Shown one piece after another: positions 1 through 5,564 of a DNA stretch of 5,564 nucleotides (position 1 is the first letter of the stretch; each line of letters opens with the position of its first letter). A program made the position numbers and the translations under genes. The stretch comes from Planctomycetaceae bacterium. GTDB taxonomy: Bacteria; Planctomycetota; Planctomycetia; Pirellulales; Thermoguttaceae. The stretch lies in the NCBI GenBank assembly GCA_031278315.1, contig JAITKS010000321.1, positions 1 to 5,564 on the forward strand. Reading direction: 5' to 3'. The notes beneath the pieces are model-generated. The model searched no databases. It had not been told where the DNA came from and saw only the letters and a program-made list of their open reading frames with translations.

Positions 1-457
1 TGATTTCTTTGTCGATTGCTTGTTTTTCGTAGTTGAACAGTTGCATTATAGTGTGCGGTTTATTGTAACTTTTATGTTCGATTATAAAACCAACTTGAAA
101 GTAATCATTATCATTGCCGGCATTGCCGTCATTGCCAGCATCTTTAAGTTGGATTTTATAGACCATATCTGTACGATATTCTTTAAAAAAATCATCCCGA
201 TATCGACTAACCGAGATATTGATTTTCGACCAATCTAATTGTTCATAAAATTCGGGAGGCAAAATGAATTTCATAAATGCTATAGCTACTCTTTTGATTT
301 GAAAAACCAATTCAAAAAAAATATCGTGACTTACCGGTGTTTTGACGAACTGTGTATCTAATGGTTCTTGCCAACTATACGATTTAGTTGAATTTTTCAA
401 AGATGCAGTTTTTGGTGCATTTGTCGATTTAGTTGATTTTTTACGTTGTTTACTCAT
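1..457 (-). CDS. Rpn/YhgA-like PD-(D/E)XK nuclease family protein, N-terminal part (cut by left edge)
   Basis: The minus-strand frame opens with ATG at 457-455 and stays open for 152 codons to the window edge, so the C-terminus is missing. The first ~30 residues are a Lys/Ser/Thr-rich basic tail. The fold then begins with HDIFFELVF (44-52), followed by LPPEFYEQLDW (66-76), YRTDMVYK (94-101) and GFIIEHKSYNKPHTIMQLFNYE (first half at 123-134). This order is that of the Rpn / 'putative transposase, YhgA-like' family: a conserved Asp (D97) in a (S/T)D(L/M)(V/L)Y strand, then an E-H-K signature (E127, K129) that supplies the PD-(D/E)XK metal and catalytic residues, then a Gln/Tyr helix. Rpn proteins are DNA endonucleases that promote RecA-independent recombination; they are often multi-copy and annotated as transposases. 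No Shine-Dalgarno motif precedes the ATG. The missing C-terminus prevents subfamily assignment. Family call is confident; the cellular role is inferred. Confidence 0.85.
   Translation of the reverse strand, partial: MSKQRKKSTKSTNAPKTASLKNSTKSYSWQEPLDTQFVKTPVSHDIFFELVFQIKRVAIAFMKFILPPEFYEQLDWSKINISVSRYRDDFFKEYRTDMVYKIQLKDAGNDGNAGNDNDYFQVGFIIEHKSYNKPHTIMQLFNYEKQAIDKEI
113..139 (-). repeat. In-frame 9-bp tandem repeat inside the Rpn-like gene
   Basis: Three 9-bp units, ATTGCCGGC, ATTGCCGTC and ATTGCCAGC on the plus strand, lie head to tail. On the coding strand they encode AGN-DGN-AGN (residues 107-115) between the catalytic-Asp strand and the EHK strand. This is a flexible loop position where family members vary in length. 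The period is a multiple of three, so unit gain or loss would keep the frame. Confidence 0.75.
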
Positions 458-592
458 TATTAGTTTGATATTGTTAAATTTTGAAAGTTAAAAGTTGATT
501 GCTCAAATACAATCAATAAACACGAATGAAAATAAATATATCCAATCACAAAAAAAAAGAAAGAAGGGAGGATGTCAGTGGTCAGTACGCAT

Positions 593-653
593 ACAGACAA
601 ACACGTTTGACGCAACCGTAGGGGCGTATCGCATACGCCCCTACGCACACGCC
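593..653 (+). repeat. REP-like palindromic repeat, copy A (direct orientation)
   Basis: The element has a non-palindromic head (ACAGACAAACACGTTTGACG..., 593-617) followed by a perfect hairpin at 618-644 with 12-bp arms GTAGGGGCGTAT / ATACGCCCCTAC and a CGC loop, then a GCACACGCC tail (645-653). Positions 596-630 recur exactly (35 bp) at 792-826. The 5' GTAG at the hairpin foot recalls bacterial REP elements mobilised by RAYT transposases; that link is inference, as no RAYT gene lies in the window. GC-rich against AT-rich surroundings. Confidence 0.85.
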
Positions 654-675
654 CTAATTTTATTTTTTTTATTAA

Positions 676-702
676 CCACAGAGGACACAGAGAACACAGA
701 GA
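676..702 (+). repeat. 9-bp tandem repeat (CCACAGAGG / ACACAGAGA x2)
   Basis: Three consecutive 9-bp units lie at 676-684, 685-693 and 694-702. The first differs from the others at two positions. The block is preceded by TTAA and lies between two REP-like copies. I recall very similar ACCACAGAGG-type words as dispersed intergenic repeats in several environmental bacterial genomes; this is memory, not a search. No coding or regulatory role is apparent. Confidence 0.75.
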
Positions 703-715
703 AATATGATTTCGT

Positions 716-742
716 AATTTTAGATTTTAAATTTTAGATTTT
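716..742 (+). repeat. AT-rich direct repeat, 13 bp, period 14
   Basis: AATTTTAGATTTT occurs at 716-728 and again at 730-742, separated by a single A. It directly follows the ACACAGAGA tandem and looks like a separate low-complexity expansion. Confidence 0.75.
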
Positions 743-788
743 GTGATAATTTATCCATTTGATTTTGTGTGCGGCGAGTACACCACGC

Positions 789-898
789 ACGGACAAACAC
801 GTTTGACGCAACCGTAGGGGCGTATCTTGCCTACGCCCTACGCACACGCCGTAGGGGCGTATGCGATACGCCCCTACAGTTGCAACGTGTTGATCTGT
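789..898. repeat. REP-like repeat, copies B1 (direct) and B2 (inverted) joined head to head
   Basis: B1 (789-850) aligns with copy A throughout at a constant offset of 196 bp for its first 38 bases (one mismatch), but its hairpin is degraded: the right arm reads CTTGCCTACGCCC and one C is lost. B2 (851-898) abuts it in reverse orientation. Its hairpin 851-877 has the same 12-bp arms with loop GCG, so it is the exact reverse complement of the copy A hairpin. Its outer flank, read in reverse (ACAGATCAACACGTTGCAAC), matches the head of copy A except for a 4-bp gap and three substitutions. The pair forms a ~110-bp imperfect palindrome, an arrangement like the bacterial interspersed mosaic elements built from inverted REP pairs. 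Confidence 0.85.
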
Positions 899-1132
899 AA
901 TCTAAAGGGGGGTACTTTACTAATTTTGAAGTGTGTGTATCATTTTTCGCTTAGTGTTCCAACTTTTCAGGCGGCTTGATAATATTAAAATAAACAACTT
1001 ACAATTTAAACTTCGGTAACATTCGACTGCTTACATTTTAAGAGTCATTACACCATAAATTATGTCTCTACAAAATAATAACCTAAGTTCTTGAATCTCT
1101 GGAAGAAATTGTATGAACACTGTTTGTTATTT

Positions 1133-1150
1133 TTAGCTGCAATCAGCTAA
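1133..1150. promoter_or_regulatory. Perfect 18-bp dyad in the nifJ leader (possible operator or leader hairpin)
   Basis: TTAGCTGCAATCAGCTAA has perfect 7-bp arms around a 4-bp centre and ends 41 bp before the preferred nifJ start. The 7-4-7 geometry is common for operators of dimeric helix-turn-helix repressors, and it is the layout of the Rex redox-sensor site (TTGTGAA-N4-TTCACAA), but the inner bases differ from Rex. It could equally be a short mRNA hairpin. Dyad is certain; function is inferred. Confidence 0.4.
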
Positions 1151-1181
1151 TAAGCCGCATTAACCCTATTAAATTCTTTTT

Positions 1182-1185
1182 GGAG
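1182..1185 (+). promoter_or_regulatory. Ribosome binding site deciding the nifJ start
   Basis: GGAG lies 6 nt before GTG at 1192. The alternative upstream TTG start at 1180 overlaps this motif and has only an AT-rich stretch without a Shine-Dalgarno sequence before it. This supports initiation at GTG 1192. Confidence 0.7.
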
Positions 1186-1191
1186 TCTCTA

Positions 1192-4100
1192 GTGAGTGAA
1201 AATCATTTTTTGATGGTCGATGGTAACGAAGCTACGGCCTTGATTGCACACGCTTGTAACGAAGTAATGGCAATCTACCCAATAACCCCATCCTCAACGA
1301 TGGGCGAACTTGCAGACGAATGGGCAGCTAAAGGTAAAAAAAATATCTTCGGCACAATACCACAAATAATAGCAATGCAAAGCGAAGCCGGCGCAGCAGG
1401 CGCAGTCCACGGCTCCCTACAAGCAGGCTCAATGACATGCACCTTTACAGCATCACAAGGTCTCTTGCTCATGATCCCAATCATGTTCAAGATAGCCGGC
1501 GAACAAACACCAACCGTATTCCACGTTTCAGCACGAACAGTCGCTACACACGCACTCGCAATATTCGGCGATCACGGCGATATACTCGCTTGCCGAAGTA
1601 CCGGCTGGTCAATGCTCTGCGGCGGAACCGTTCAAGAAACACACGATACAGCACTAATCGCCTACGCCGCAACATATAAATCAAAAGTGCCAATCGTACA
1701 CTTCTTCGACGGCTTCCGTACCTCACACGAAGTAAATCGAATCGAACCAATCAATGACGACACAATAAAACAAATGCTCGACCTAAACACAATCACCGAC
1801 TTCCGAAAAAGAGCATTGACCCCCGATAACCCGCTGCTCCGTGGTACCGCACAAAATCCAGATGTTTTTTTCCAATCGCGCGAAGGCGTCAATAAACTCT
1901 ATAACAACGTTCCCGAAATCGTTCAAGCCGAAATGGATAAATTCGCTAAACTCACCGGACGACAATATCATATATTCGACTACTTCGGTCACCCTGAAGC
2001 CGAATACGTTCTCATCGCTATGGCTTCCTCAACAGGCGTAATCGAAGAGTTCCTCGACGAATACACGAAATCAAATCCTGCTGCTAAAATCGGCTTGATC
2101 AATGTCCGATTATTCCGGCCTTTCGCAAGTGAATTTTTTATCAACCAATTACCCCAAACAGTCAAAAAAATCGCCGTACTCGACCGAACTAAAGAACCCG
2201 GCTCCGCAGGCGAACCACTCTACCAAGATGTCATAACAGCAATATCAGAATATTGGAAAGGGGACAAAATATTCGTCTCAAAAGGACGATACGGTCTAGC
2301 ATCAAAAGAATTTTCACCCGCAATGGTCAAAGCAATCTATGACGAATTGGCAAAACCCGATCCGAAACGCGAATTTACCGTCGGAATCAACGATGACATT
2401 ACAAACTTAAGCTTGACCTACGATCCTAATTTCTCAACAGAAGCCGACGATGTCCGACGTTGCCTGTTTTTCGGACTCGGCAGCGACGGCACAGTCGGCG
2501 CAAATAAAGATACGACCAAAATAGTCGGCGAAAATACCGAACTATCCGCTCAAGGTTATTTCGTGTACGATTCAAAAAAAGCCGGCTCGGTTACAGAATC
2601 TCACTTGCGTTTTTCACCGCGTCCAATCAAAGGTTCATATTTCGTAACCAAAGCAAATTTTGTCGCCTGCCATCAATTCGTGTTCACAGAAAAACTCGAT
2701 ATGCTCGCCCCGCTAGTCGAAGGCGGTACATTCTTGCTAAATTCACCCTACAACCCAGACGAAGTTTGGAATAACATCCCAGCTGAATTACAACAAGAAA
2801 TTATCGATAAAAAAGCAAAATTTTATGTAGTCGACGCAGTTACAGTCGCCCGCGAAGCCGGAATGGGAAACCGGCTTAACACAGTTATGCAAACTTGCTT
2901 CTTCCAACTCGCAAAATTATTTCCGACCTCCGAAGAAGCAATCGGATATATCAAAAAAGCTATCAAAAAAACCTACGGCAAAAAAGGGGACGCAGTAGTC
3001 GAAAAAAATTATAAAGCCGTCGATGCATCAGTCGCCGCACTGCGTGAAGTTAATTACCCCAAAACAGTTACGTCTAAATTACATCGGCACATGGGAACAG
3101 TAGGTAATCCTCCCAAATTCGTTAAAGAAACTTTAGGCGAAATCCTCGCTGCCCGCGGTAACGATCTGCCGGTCAGTGCAATGCCGTCAGACGGCACCTT
3201 CCCAACAGGAACATCACAATACGAAAAACGTAATATCGCAATCGAAATTCCAATTTGGGATCCAACCGTATGTATCCATTGCGGACAATGCTCGCTGGTT
3301 TGCCCTCACGCTGCAATACGAATTAAAAAAATCGATCCGGAACTTTCAACCCAAACACCCGCCGGCTTCAAAACAGCCGATTGGAAAGGTAAAGAATATC
3401 CAACCGGAACGAAATTTGTCGTTCAACCTGCACCAGATGATTGCGTCGGCTGCGGACTTTGCGTTTATAATTGTCCAGCTAAAAATAAAACAGCCGAAGG
3501 ACGTAAAGCAATCAACATGGAAAATAAAATCAATTACCTCGACACAGAACGAATAAATTGGGAATTCTTCCTCTCAATTCCCGACGCCGACCGCACAACA
3601 GTAAATGCAGATAATATTAAAGGCTCACAATTGTTGCTGCCGTTATTCGAATTTTCCGGAGCTTGCGCCGGCTGCGGCGAAACACCTTACGTTAAATTAA
3701 TTACACAATTTTTCGGCGACCGAATGCTTATCGGTAACGCAACAGGCTGCTCCTCAATTTACGGCGGAAATTTACCAACAACACCTTACACAAAAGATAT
3801 AAACGGCCGAGGTCCGGCATGGTGTAATTCCTTGTTTGAAGATAACGCTGAATTTACACTAGGCTTGCGGTTAGCTGTCGATCAACAAAATTTCTACGCT
3901 AAAGAAATTTTGAAATCACGCCAAGATAAAATCGGTACAGATTTAGTCAACAATATTCTTAACAATAAACAAGAAACAGAAGCCGAAATAGCACAACAAC
4001 GTCAATGGATTGCAGAATTGAAATCTCGTGTTAAGTCGTGCTTGGATAAAGGAACATGCGAAATAGGAACTTTCGATGTATGCGCAACAGGTACAAATTT

Positions 4101-4770
4101 GTTGAATATCGCTGATTCATTAGTACGCCGCAGCTGCTGGGCATTTGGAGGAGACGGATGGGCGTATGATATCGGATACGGCGGACTTGATCACGTAATA
4201 GCTTCAGGTAGAGATATTAACATTTTAGTACTTGATACGGAAGTATATTCAAACACGGGCGGTCAAGCATCGAAGTCAACGCCGAAGGGCGCAGTTGCAA
4301 AATTCGCAGCAAGCGGAAAACCAACACGAAAAAAAGACTTGGGAATGATGGGTATGGCATACGGAACAGTTTACGTTGCACAAATTGCATTAGGCGCAAA
4401 TCCAATGCACGCAATAAAAGCAATAAGAGCCGCCGAATCATATCCGGGTCCATCGCTGATTATTGCTTATTCACACTGTATCGCACACGGAATGGCTGAT
4501 ATGAAAATAGGATTAGAACTACAAAAAGAAGCTGTACGATGCGGTTATTGGCCGCTGTACACTTACGACCCGCGAAAACAACAACCGCTAGAAATCACAA
4601 GCAAAACACCGGAAGGTTCTATTAAAGATTTTGTCGAAAAACAAAACCGGTTCGGATTACTAAAAAGAAACAAACCAGATGTTTTCGATAACTTAATTGC
4701 ACAAGCTCAAAACGACGCCGTAGAACGTTTTGCATTCTACACAGCGTTAGCAAATGCAAAGAAAAATTAA
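1192..4770 (+). CDS. nifJ: Pyruvate:ferredoxin (flavodoxin) oxidoreductase, single-chain
   Basis: Cytoplasmic PFOR: pyruvate + CoA + oxidised ferredoxin/flavodoxin gives acetyl-CoA + CO2 + reduced carrier (reversible). From GTG 1192 the protein has 1192 residues, usual for the family. Approximate domains: I (1-255) with YPITPSS 29-35, E65 (TPP) and R115 (pyruvate); II (256-410); III (415-625) with GLGSDGTVGANK from 428; IV with EKR 678-680; V with two [4Fe-4S] motifs, C694/C697/C700/C704 and C751/C754/C757/C761; VI with proximal-cluster C825, C828, C853 and C1096 (HCIAHG), TPP motif GDG 987-989 and N1021 (YSNTGGQ). T32, E65 and R115 sit one residue from the Desulfovibrio africanus numbering I remember, supporting this start over TTG 1180. 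The C-terminus ends without the D. africanus oxygen-protective domain VII. About 12 extra residues lie between C853 and GDG. Leu codon use changes near 3580. Isolated gene, probably monocistronic. Confidence 0.97.
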   Translation: MSENHFLMVDGNEATALIAHACNEVMAIYPITPSSTMGELADEWAAKGKKNIFGTIPQIIAMQSEAGAAGAVHGSLQAGSMTCTFTASQGLLLMIPIMFKIAGEQTPTVFHVSARTVATHALAIFGDHGDILACRSTGWSMLCGGTVQETHDTALIAYAATYKSKVPIVHFFDGFRTSHEVNRIEPINDDTIKQMLDLNTITDFRKRALTPDNPLLRGTAQNPDVFFQSREGVNKLYNNVPEIVQAEMDKFAKLTGRQYHIFDYFGHPEAEYVLIAMASSTGVIEEFLDEYTKSNPAAKIGLINVRLFRPFASEFFINQLPQTVKKIAVLDRTKEPGSAGEPLYQDVITAISEYWKGDKIFVSKGRYGLASKEFSPAMVKAIYDELAKPDPKREFTVGINDDITNLSLTYDPNFSTEADDVRRCLFFGLGSDGTVGANKDTTKIVGENTELSAQGYFVYDSKKAGSVTESHLRFSPRPIKGSYFVTKANFVACHQFVFTEKLDMLAPLVEGGTFLLNSPYNPDEVWNNIPAELQQEIIDKKAKFYVVDAVTVAREAGMGNRLNTVMQTCFFQLAKLFPTSEEAIGYIKKAIKKTYGKKGDAVVEKNYKAVDASVAALREVNYPKTVTSKLHRHMGTVGNPPKFVKETLGEILAARGNDLPVSAMPSDGTFPTGTSQYEKRNIAIEIPIWDPTVCIHCGQCSLVCPHAAIRIKKIDPELSTQTPAGFKTADWKGKEYPTGTKFVVQPAPDDCVGCGLCVYNCPAKNKTAEGRKAINMENKINYLDTERINWEFFLSIPDADRTTVNADNIKGSQLLLPLFEFSGACAGCGETPYVKLITQFFGDRMLIGNATGCSSIYGGNLPTTPYTKDINGRGPAWCNSLFEDNAEFTLGLRLAVDQQNFYAKEILKSRQDKIGTDLVNNILNNKQETEAEIAQQRQWIAELKSRVKSCLDKGTCEIGTFDVCATGTNLLNIADSLVRRSCWAFGGDGWAYDIGYGGLDHVIASGRDINILVLDTEVYSNTGGQASKSTPKGAVAKFAASGKPTRKKDLGMMGMAYGTVYVAQIALGANPMHAIKAIRAAESYPGPSLIIAYSHCIAHGMADMKIGLELQKEAVRCGYWPLYTYDPRKQQPLEITSKTPEGSIKDFVEKQNRFGLLKRNKPDVFDNLIAQAQNDAVERFAFYTALANAKKN

Positions 4771-4787
4771 CCTGATACCTTTTTGAA

Positions 4788-4884
4788 ATACGAAACACAT
4801 CAAAATACAAAATACACGAAATTTATACGAAATTTATCTAAAAAAACTTTCGTATTTTTCGTGTAATTTTGTGTGTTTCGTGTT
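4788..4884. repeat. CACGAAA-type inverted repeat, copy 1
   Basis: The left arm (from about 4788 to 4832, containing ACGAAACACA, ACACGAAA and ATACGAAA) is imperfectly complementary to the right arm 4848-4884 (TTTCGTATTTTTCGTGT, then GTGTGTTTCGTGTT), with small gaps. The loop is about 15 nt. It begins some 17 bp after the nifJ stop codon. The sequence is built from repeated CACGAAA/TTTCGTG words. It could act as a transcript-stabilising or weak terminating hairpin, but there is no following T-run on the plus strand. Confidence 0.7.
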
Positions 4885-4898
4885 GAAAAAAAAATTTA

Positions 4899-4960
4899 AA
4901 CACGAAATACACGAAATTTATCTGCAAAAACTTTTTGTGTAATTTCGTGTGTTTCGTGTT
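4899..4960. repeat. CACGAAA-type inverted repeat, copy 2
   Basis: The left arm AACACGAAATACACGAAATT (4899-4918) pairs with 4941-4960 at 19 of 20 positions, the odd position being a T-G wobble. The loop is 22 nt (4919-4940). It duplicates copy 1: the right arms correspond at an offset of 76 bp and the ACGAAATTTATCT segment at 84 bp, so copy 1 carries about 8 extra bases in its inner part. Poly-A tracts flank the stem on both sides. Confidence 0.8.
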
Positions 4961-5052
4961 AAAAAAATTAAAAACAAAAATGTCAAAACAAACTAACATT
5001 TAATCAACAACTTTTGTGTACATTTACCAAATAATTTAAATTTTTTAATACG

Positions 5053-5564
5053 ATGAAAGAATTTAATACAACAGGTCCGTGTAATAACGAAGAGCATTAC
5101 ATGATAGAAGCGTCCACTCGTTTACAAGGAGTAGAACAACTGATTAACAGCAAGAAATATTTTGTGATTCACGCATCTCGTCAGAGCGGAAAAACAACGT
5201 ACCTGCTGGATTTGTCCAAACGTCTTAATGCCGAAGGAAAATATTATGCGTTGTATAGTTCGCTTGAACAAGTACAAAATATTATTGAACCTGAAAAAGG
5301 TATTCCAGCGATAGTACAAAATATGAAAGCTGACATCGCCGATACGGATATTCCCCACTGTTTGGACTTTGCCCCAAACGCTGATTCTGCACATTATTCT
5401 AATGTTCTTAAAACATCACTTAGACAATTTTGTAAATTACTGGACAAGCCATTGGTAATTTTATTTGATGAGGCGGATTGTCTTAGTGAAGGAACATTGA
5501 TCTCTTTTTTGCGGCAATTGCGAAACGGCTATAATGAACGTATCATTAAGCCCTTTGTCCATTC
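5053..5564 (+). CDS. AAA-like P-loop ATPase, N-terminal part (cut by right edge)
   Basis: ATG at 5053 opens a frame of 170 complete codons that is still open at the window end. The start motif MKEFNTTGPCNNEEHYM (1-17) is the hallmark I recall from a large family of bacterial AAA-like ATPases that begin 'xxFNTxGPxxPxxHYM'. It is followed by a helix and YFVIHASRQSGKTTYLL (36-52). This is a Walker A in which the first Gly is Ala (A41-x4-G46-K47-T48), as is usual for that family (APRQTGKTT or similar). Walker B is LVILFDEADCL (134-144) with D139 and E140, and FLRQLRN (152-158) follows. Relatives are about 500 residues long, and some carry a C-terminal PD-(D/E)XK-like nuclease region; here that part is outside the window. 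ATP binding and hydrolysis are well supported; the biological role is unknown, with defence or mobile-element association possible. No Shine-Dalgarno motif; AT-rich leader. Confidence 0.85.
   Translation, partial: MKEFNTTGPCNNEEHYMIEASTRLQGVEQLINSKKYFVIHASRQSGKTTYLLDLSKRLNAEGKYYALYSSLEQVQNIIEPEKGIPAIVQNMKADIADTDIPHCLDFAPNADSAHYSNVLKTSLRQFCKLLDKPLVILFDEADCLSEGTLISFLRQLRNGYNERIIKPFVH

Larger units (their letters stand above)
458..1191. other. Intergenic region between divergent Rpn-like gene and nifJ: repeat nest plus nifJ leader
   Basis: I see no credible gene in these 734 bp. Short open frames here run through the repeats and show no family resemblance. Positions 458-592 are AT-rich and hold low-complexity words (AAAGTTAAAAGTT near 483, an A9 run at 550-558, and GTCAGTGGTCAGT at 574-586). 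Positions 593-897 hold the REP-like and tandem repeats listed separately. Positions 898-1132 show nothing I can name. This region must carry the divergent promoters for both genes, but I could not find a -35/-10 pair good enough to call. Confidence 0.7.
4771..5052. other. Intergenic region after nifJ: two palindromic repeats, no gene
   Basis: The 282 bp between nifJ and the ATPase gene are very AT-rich. They contain two tandem inverted repeats (listed separately) and then about 90 bp (4961-5052) with no recognisable element. No GC-rich hairpin followed by a T-run is present on the plus strand, so nifJ termination may rely on the palindromes or on Rho. The promoter of the ATPase gene must lie here but could not be assigned. 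Confidence 0.6.

Noticed and set aside
20..238. Plus-strand 72-codon frame with hydrophobic residues
   Set aside because: It is antisense to the Rpn-like gene, whose minus-strand frame carries clear family motifs; the hydrophobic stretch comes from the 9-bp repeat read in the wrong frame.
460..737. Open frames on both strands (about 62 and 80 codons) in the left spacer
   Set aside because: They run through the REP-like and tandem repeats, have low-complexity translations, no ribosome binding site and no recognisable domain.
593..898. CRISPR array
   Set aside because: Only two direct copies and one inverted copy, spaced irregularly, with no uniform spacers and no cas genes.
976..989. FNR-like box TTGAT-AATA-TTAAA upstream of nifJ
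   Set aside because: The right half matches ATCAA at only three of five positions, which is easily chance in such AT-rich sequence.
1091..1117. Sigma-70-like promoter TTGAAT ... TATGAA for nifJ
   Set aside because: The spacer is 15 bp and the -10 match is modest; not strong enough to call.
1275..4810. Several 66-126 codon frames within or opposite nifJ
   Set aside because: All are shadows of the NifJ frame, which has complete cofactor motifs across its whole length.
4848..4884. Intrinsic terminator of nifJ
   Set aside because: The hairpin is AT-rich and followed by A-runs, not a T-run, on the plus strand.
5014..5042. Promoter TTGTGT-N17-TAAATT before the ATPase gene
   Set aside because: Poor -35 match, and the -10 would lie only about 10 bp from the start codon, leaving almost no room for a leader.

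Overview
This is an AT-rich bacterial window with one complete core-metabolism gene, nifJ, set between two accessory genes that run off the window edges. The intergenic regions on both sides of nifJ are full of palindromic and short tandem repeats. The single-chain pyruvate:ferredoxin oxidoreductase points to an anaerobic or facultatively anaerobic bacterium. AT-rich leaders without Shine-Dalgarno motifs in front of two of the three genes, plus abundant dispersed repeats, would fit an uncultured, repeat-rich lineage such as one from the Bacteroidota/Chlorobiota/Ignavibacteriota group. That placement is a weak inference.

Layout: (1) 1-457, minus strand, is the N-terminal part of an Rpn/YhgA-like PD-(D/E)XK nuclease, cut by the left edge. 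(2) 458-1191 is a non-coding stretch of 734 bp. Its left half is a nest of repeats: REP-like palindromes with a GTAGGGGCGTAT arm, a 9-bp ACACAGAGA tandem and a 14-bp-period AT-rich tandem. Its right half is the nifJ leader, with a perfect 18-bp dyad about 40 bp before the start codon. (3) 1192-4770, plus strand, is full-length nifJ. All TPP, pyruvate and [4Fe-4S] ligands I can place are present. A GTG start behind a GGAG motif is preferred over the longer TTG-started frame. (4) 4771-5052 holds two tandem, diverged copies of a CACGAAA-type inverted repeat. (5) 5053-5564, plus strand, is the N-terminal part of an AAA-like P-loop ATPase, cut by the right edge.

There is no sign of an operon. nifJ is separated by more than 280 bp on each side and probably forms its own transcription unit. 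The flanking genes belong to families that I recall as multi-copy and accessory, and they have no evident metabolic link to PFOR. I found no convincing new multi-gene system. The most interesting signals are the REP-like elements with a GTAG foot, the dyad in the nifJ leader, and an abrupt change in leucine codon choice inside nifJ near the boundary of the ferredoxin and C-terminal TPP domains.
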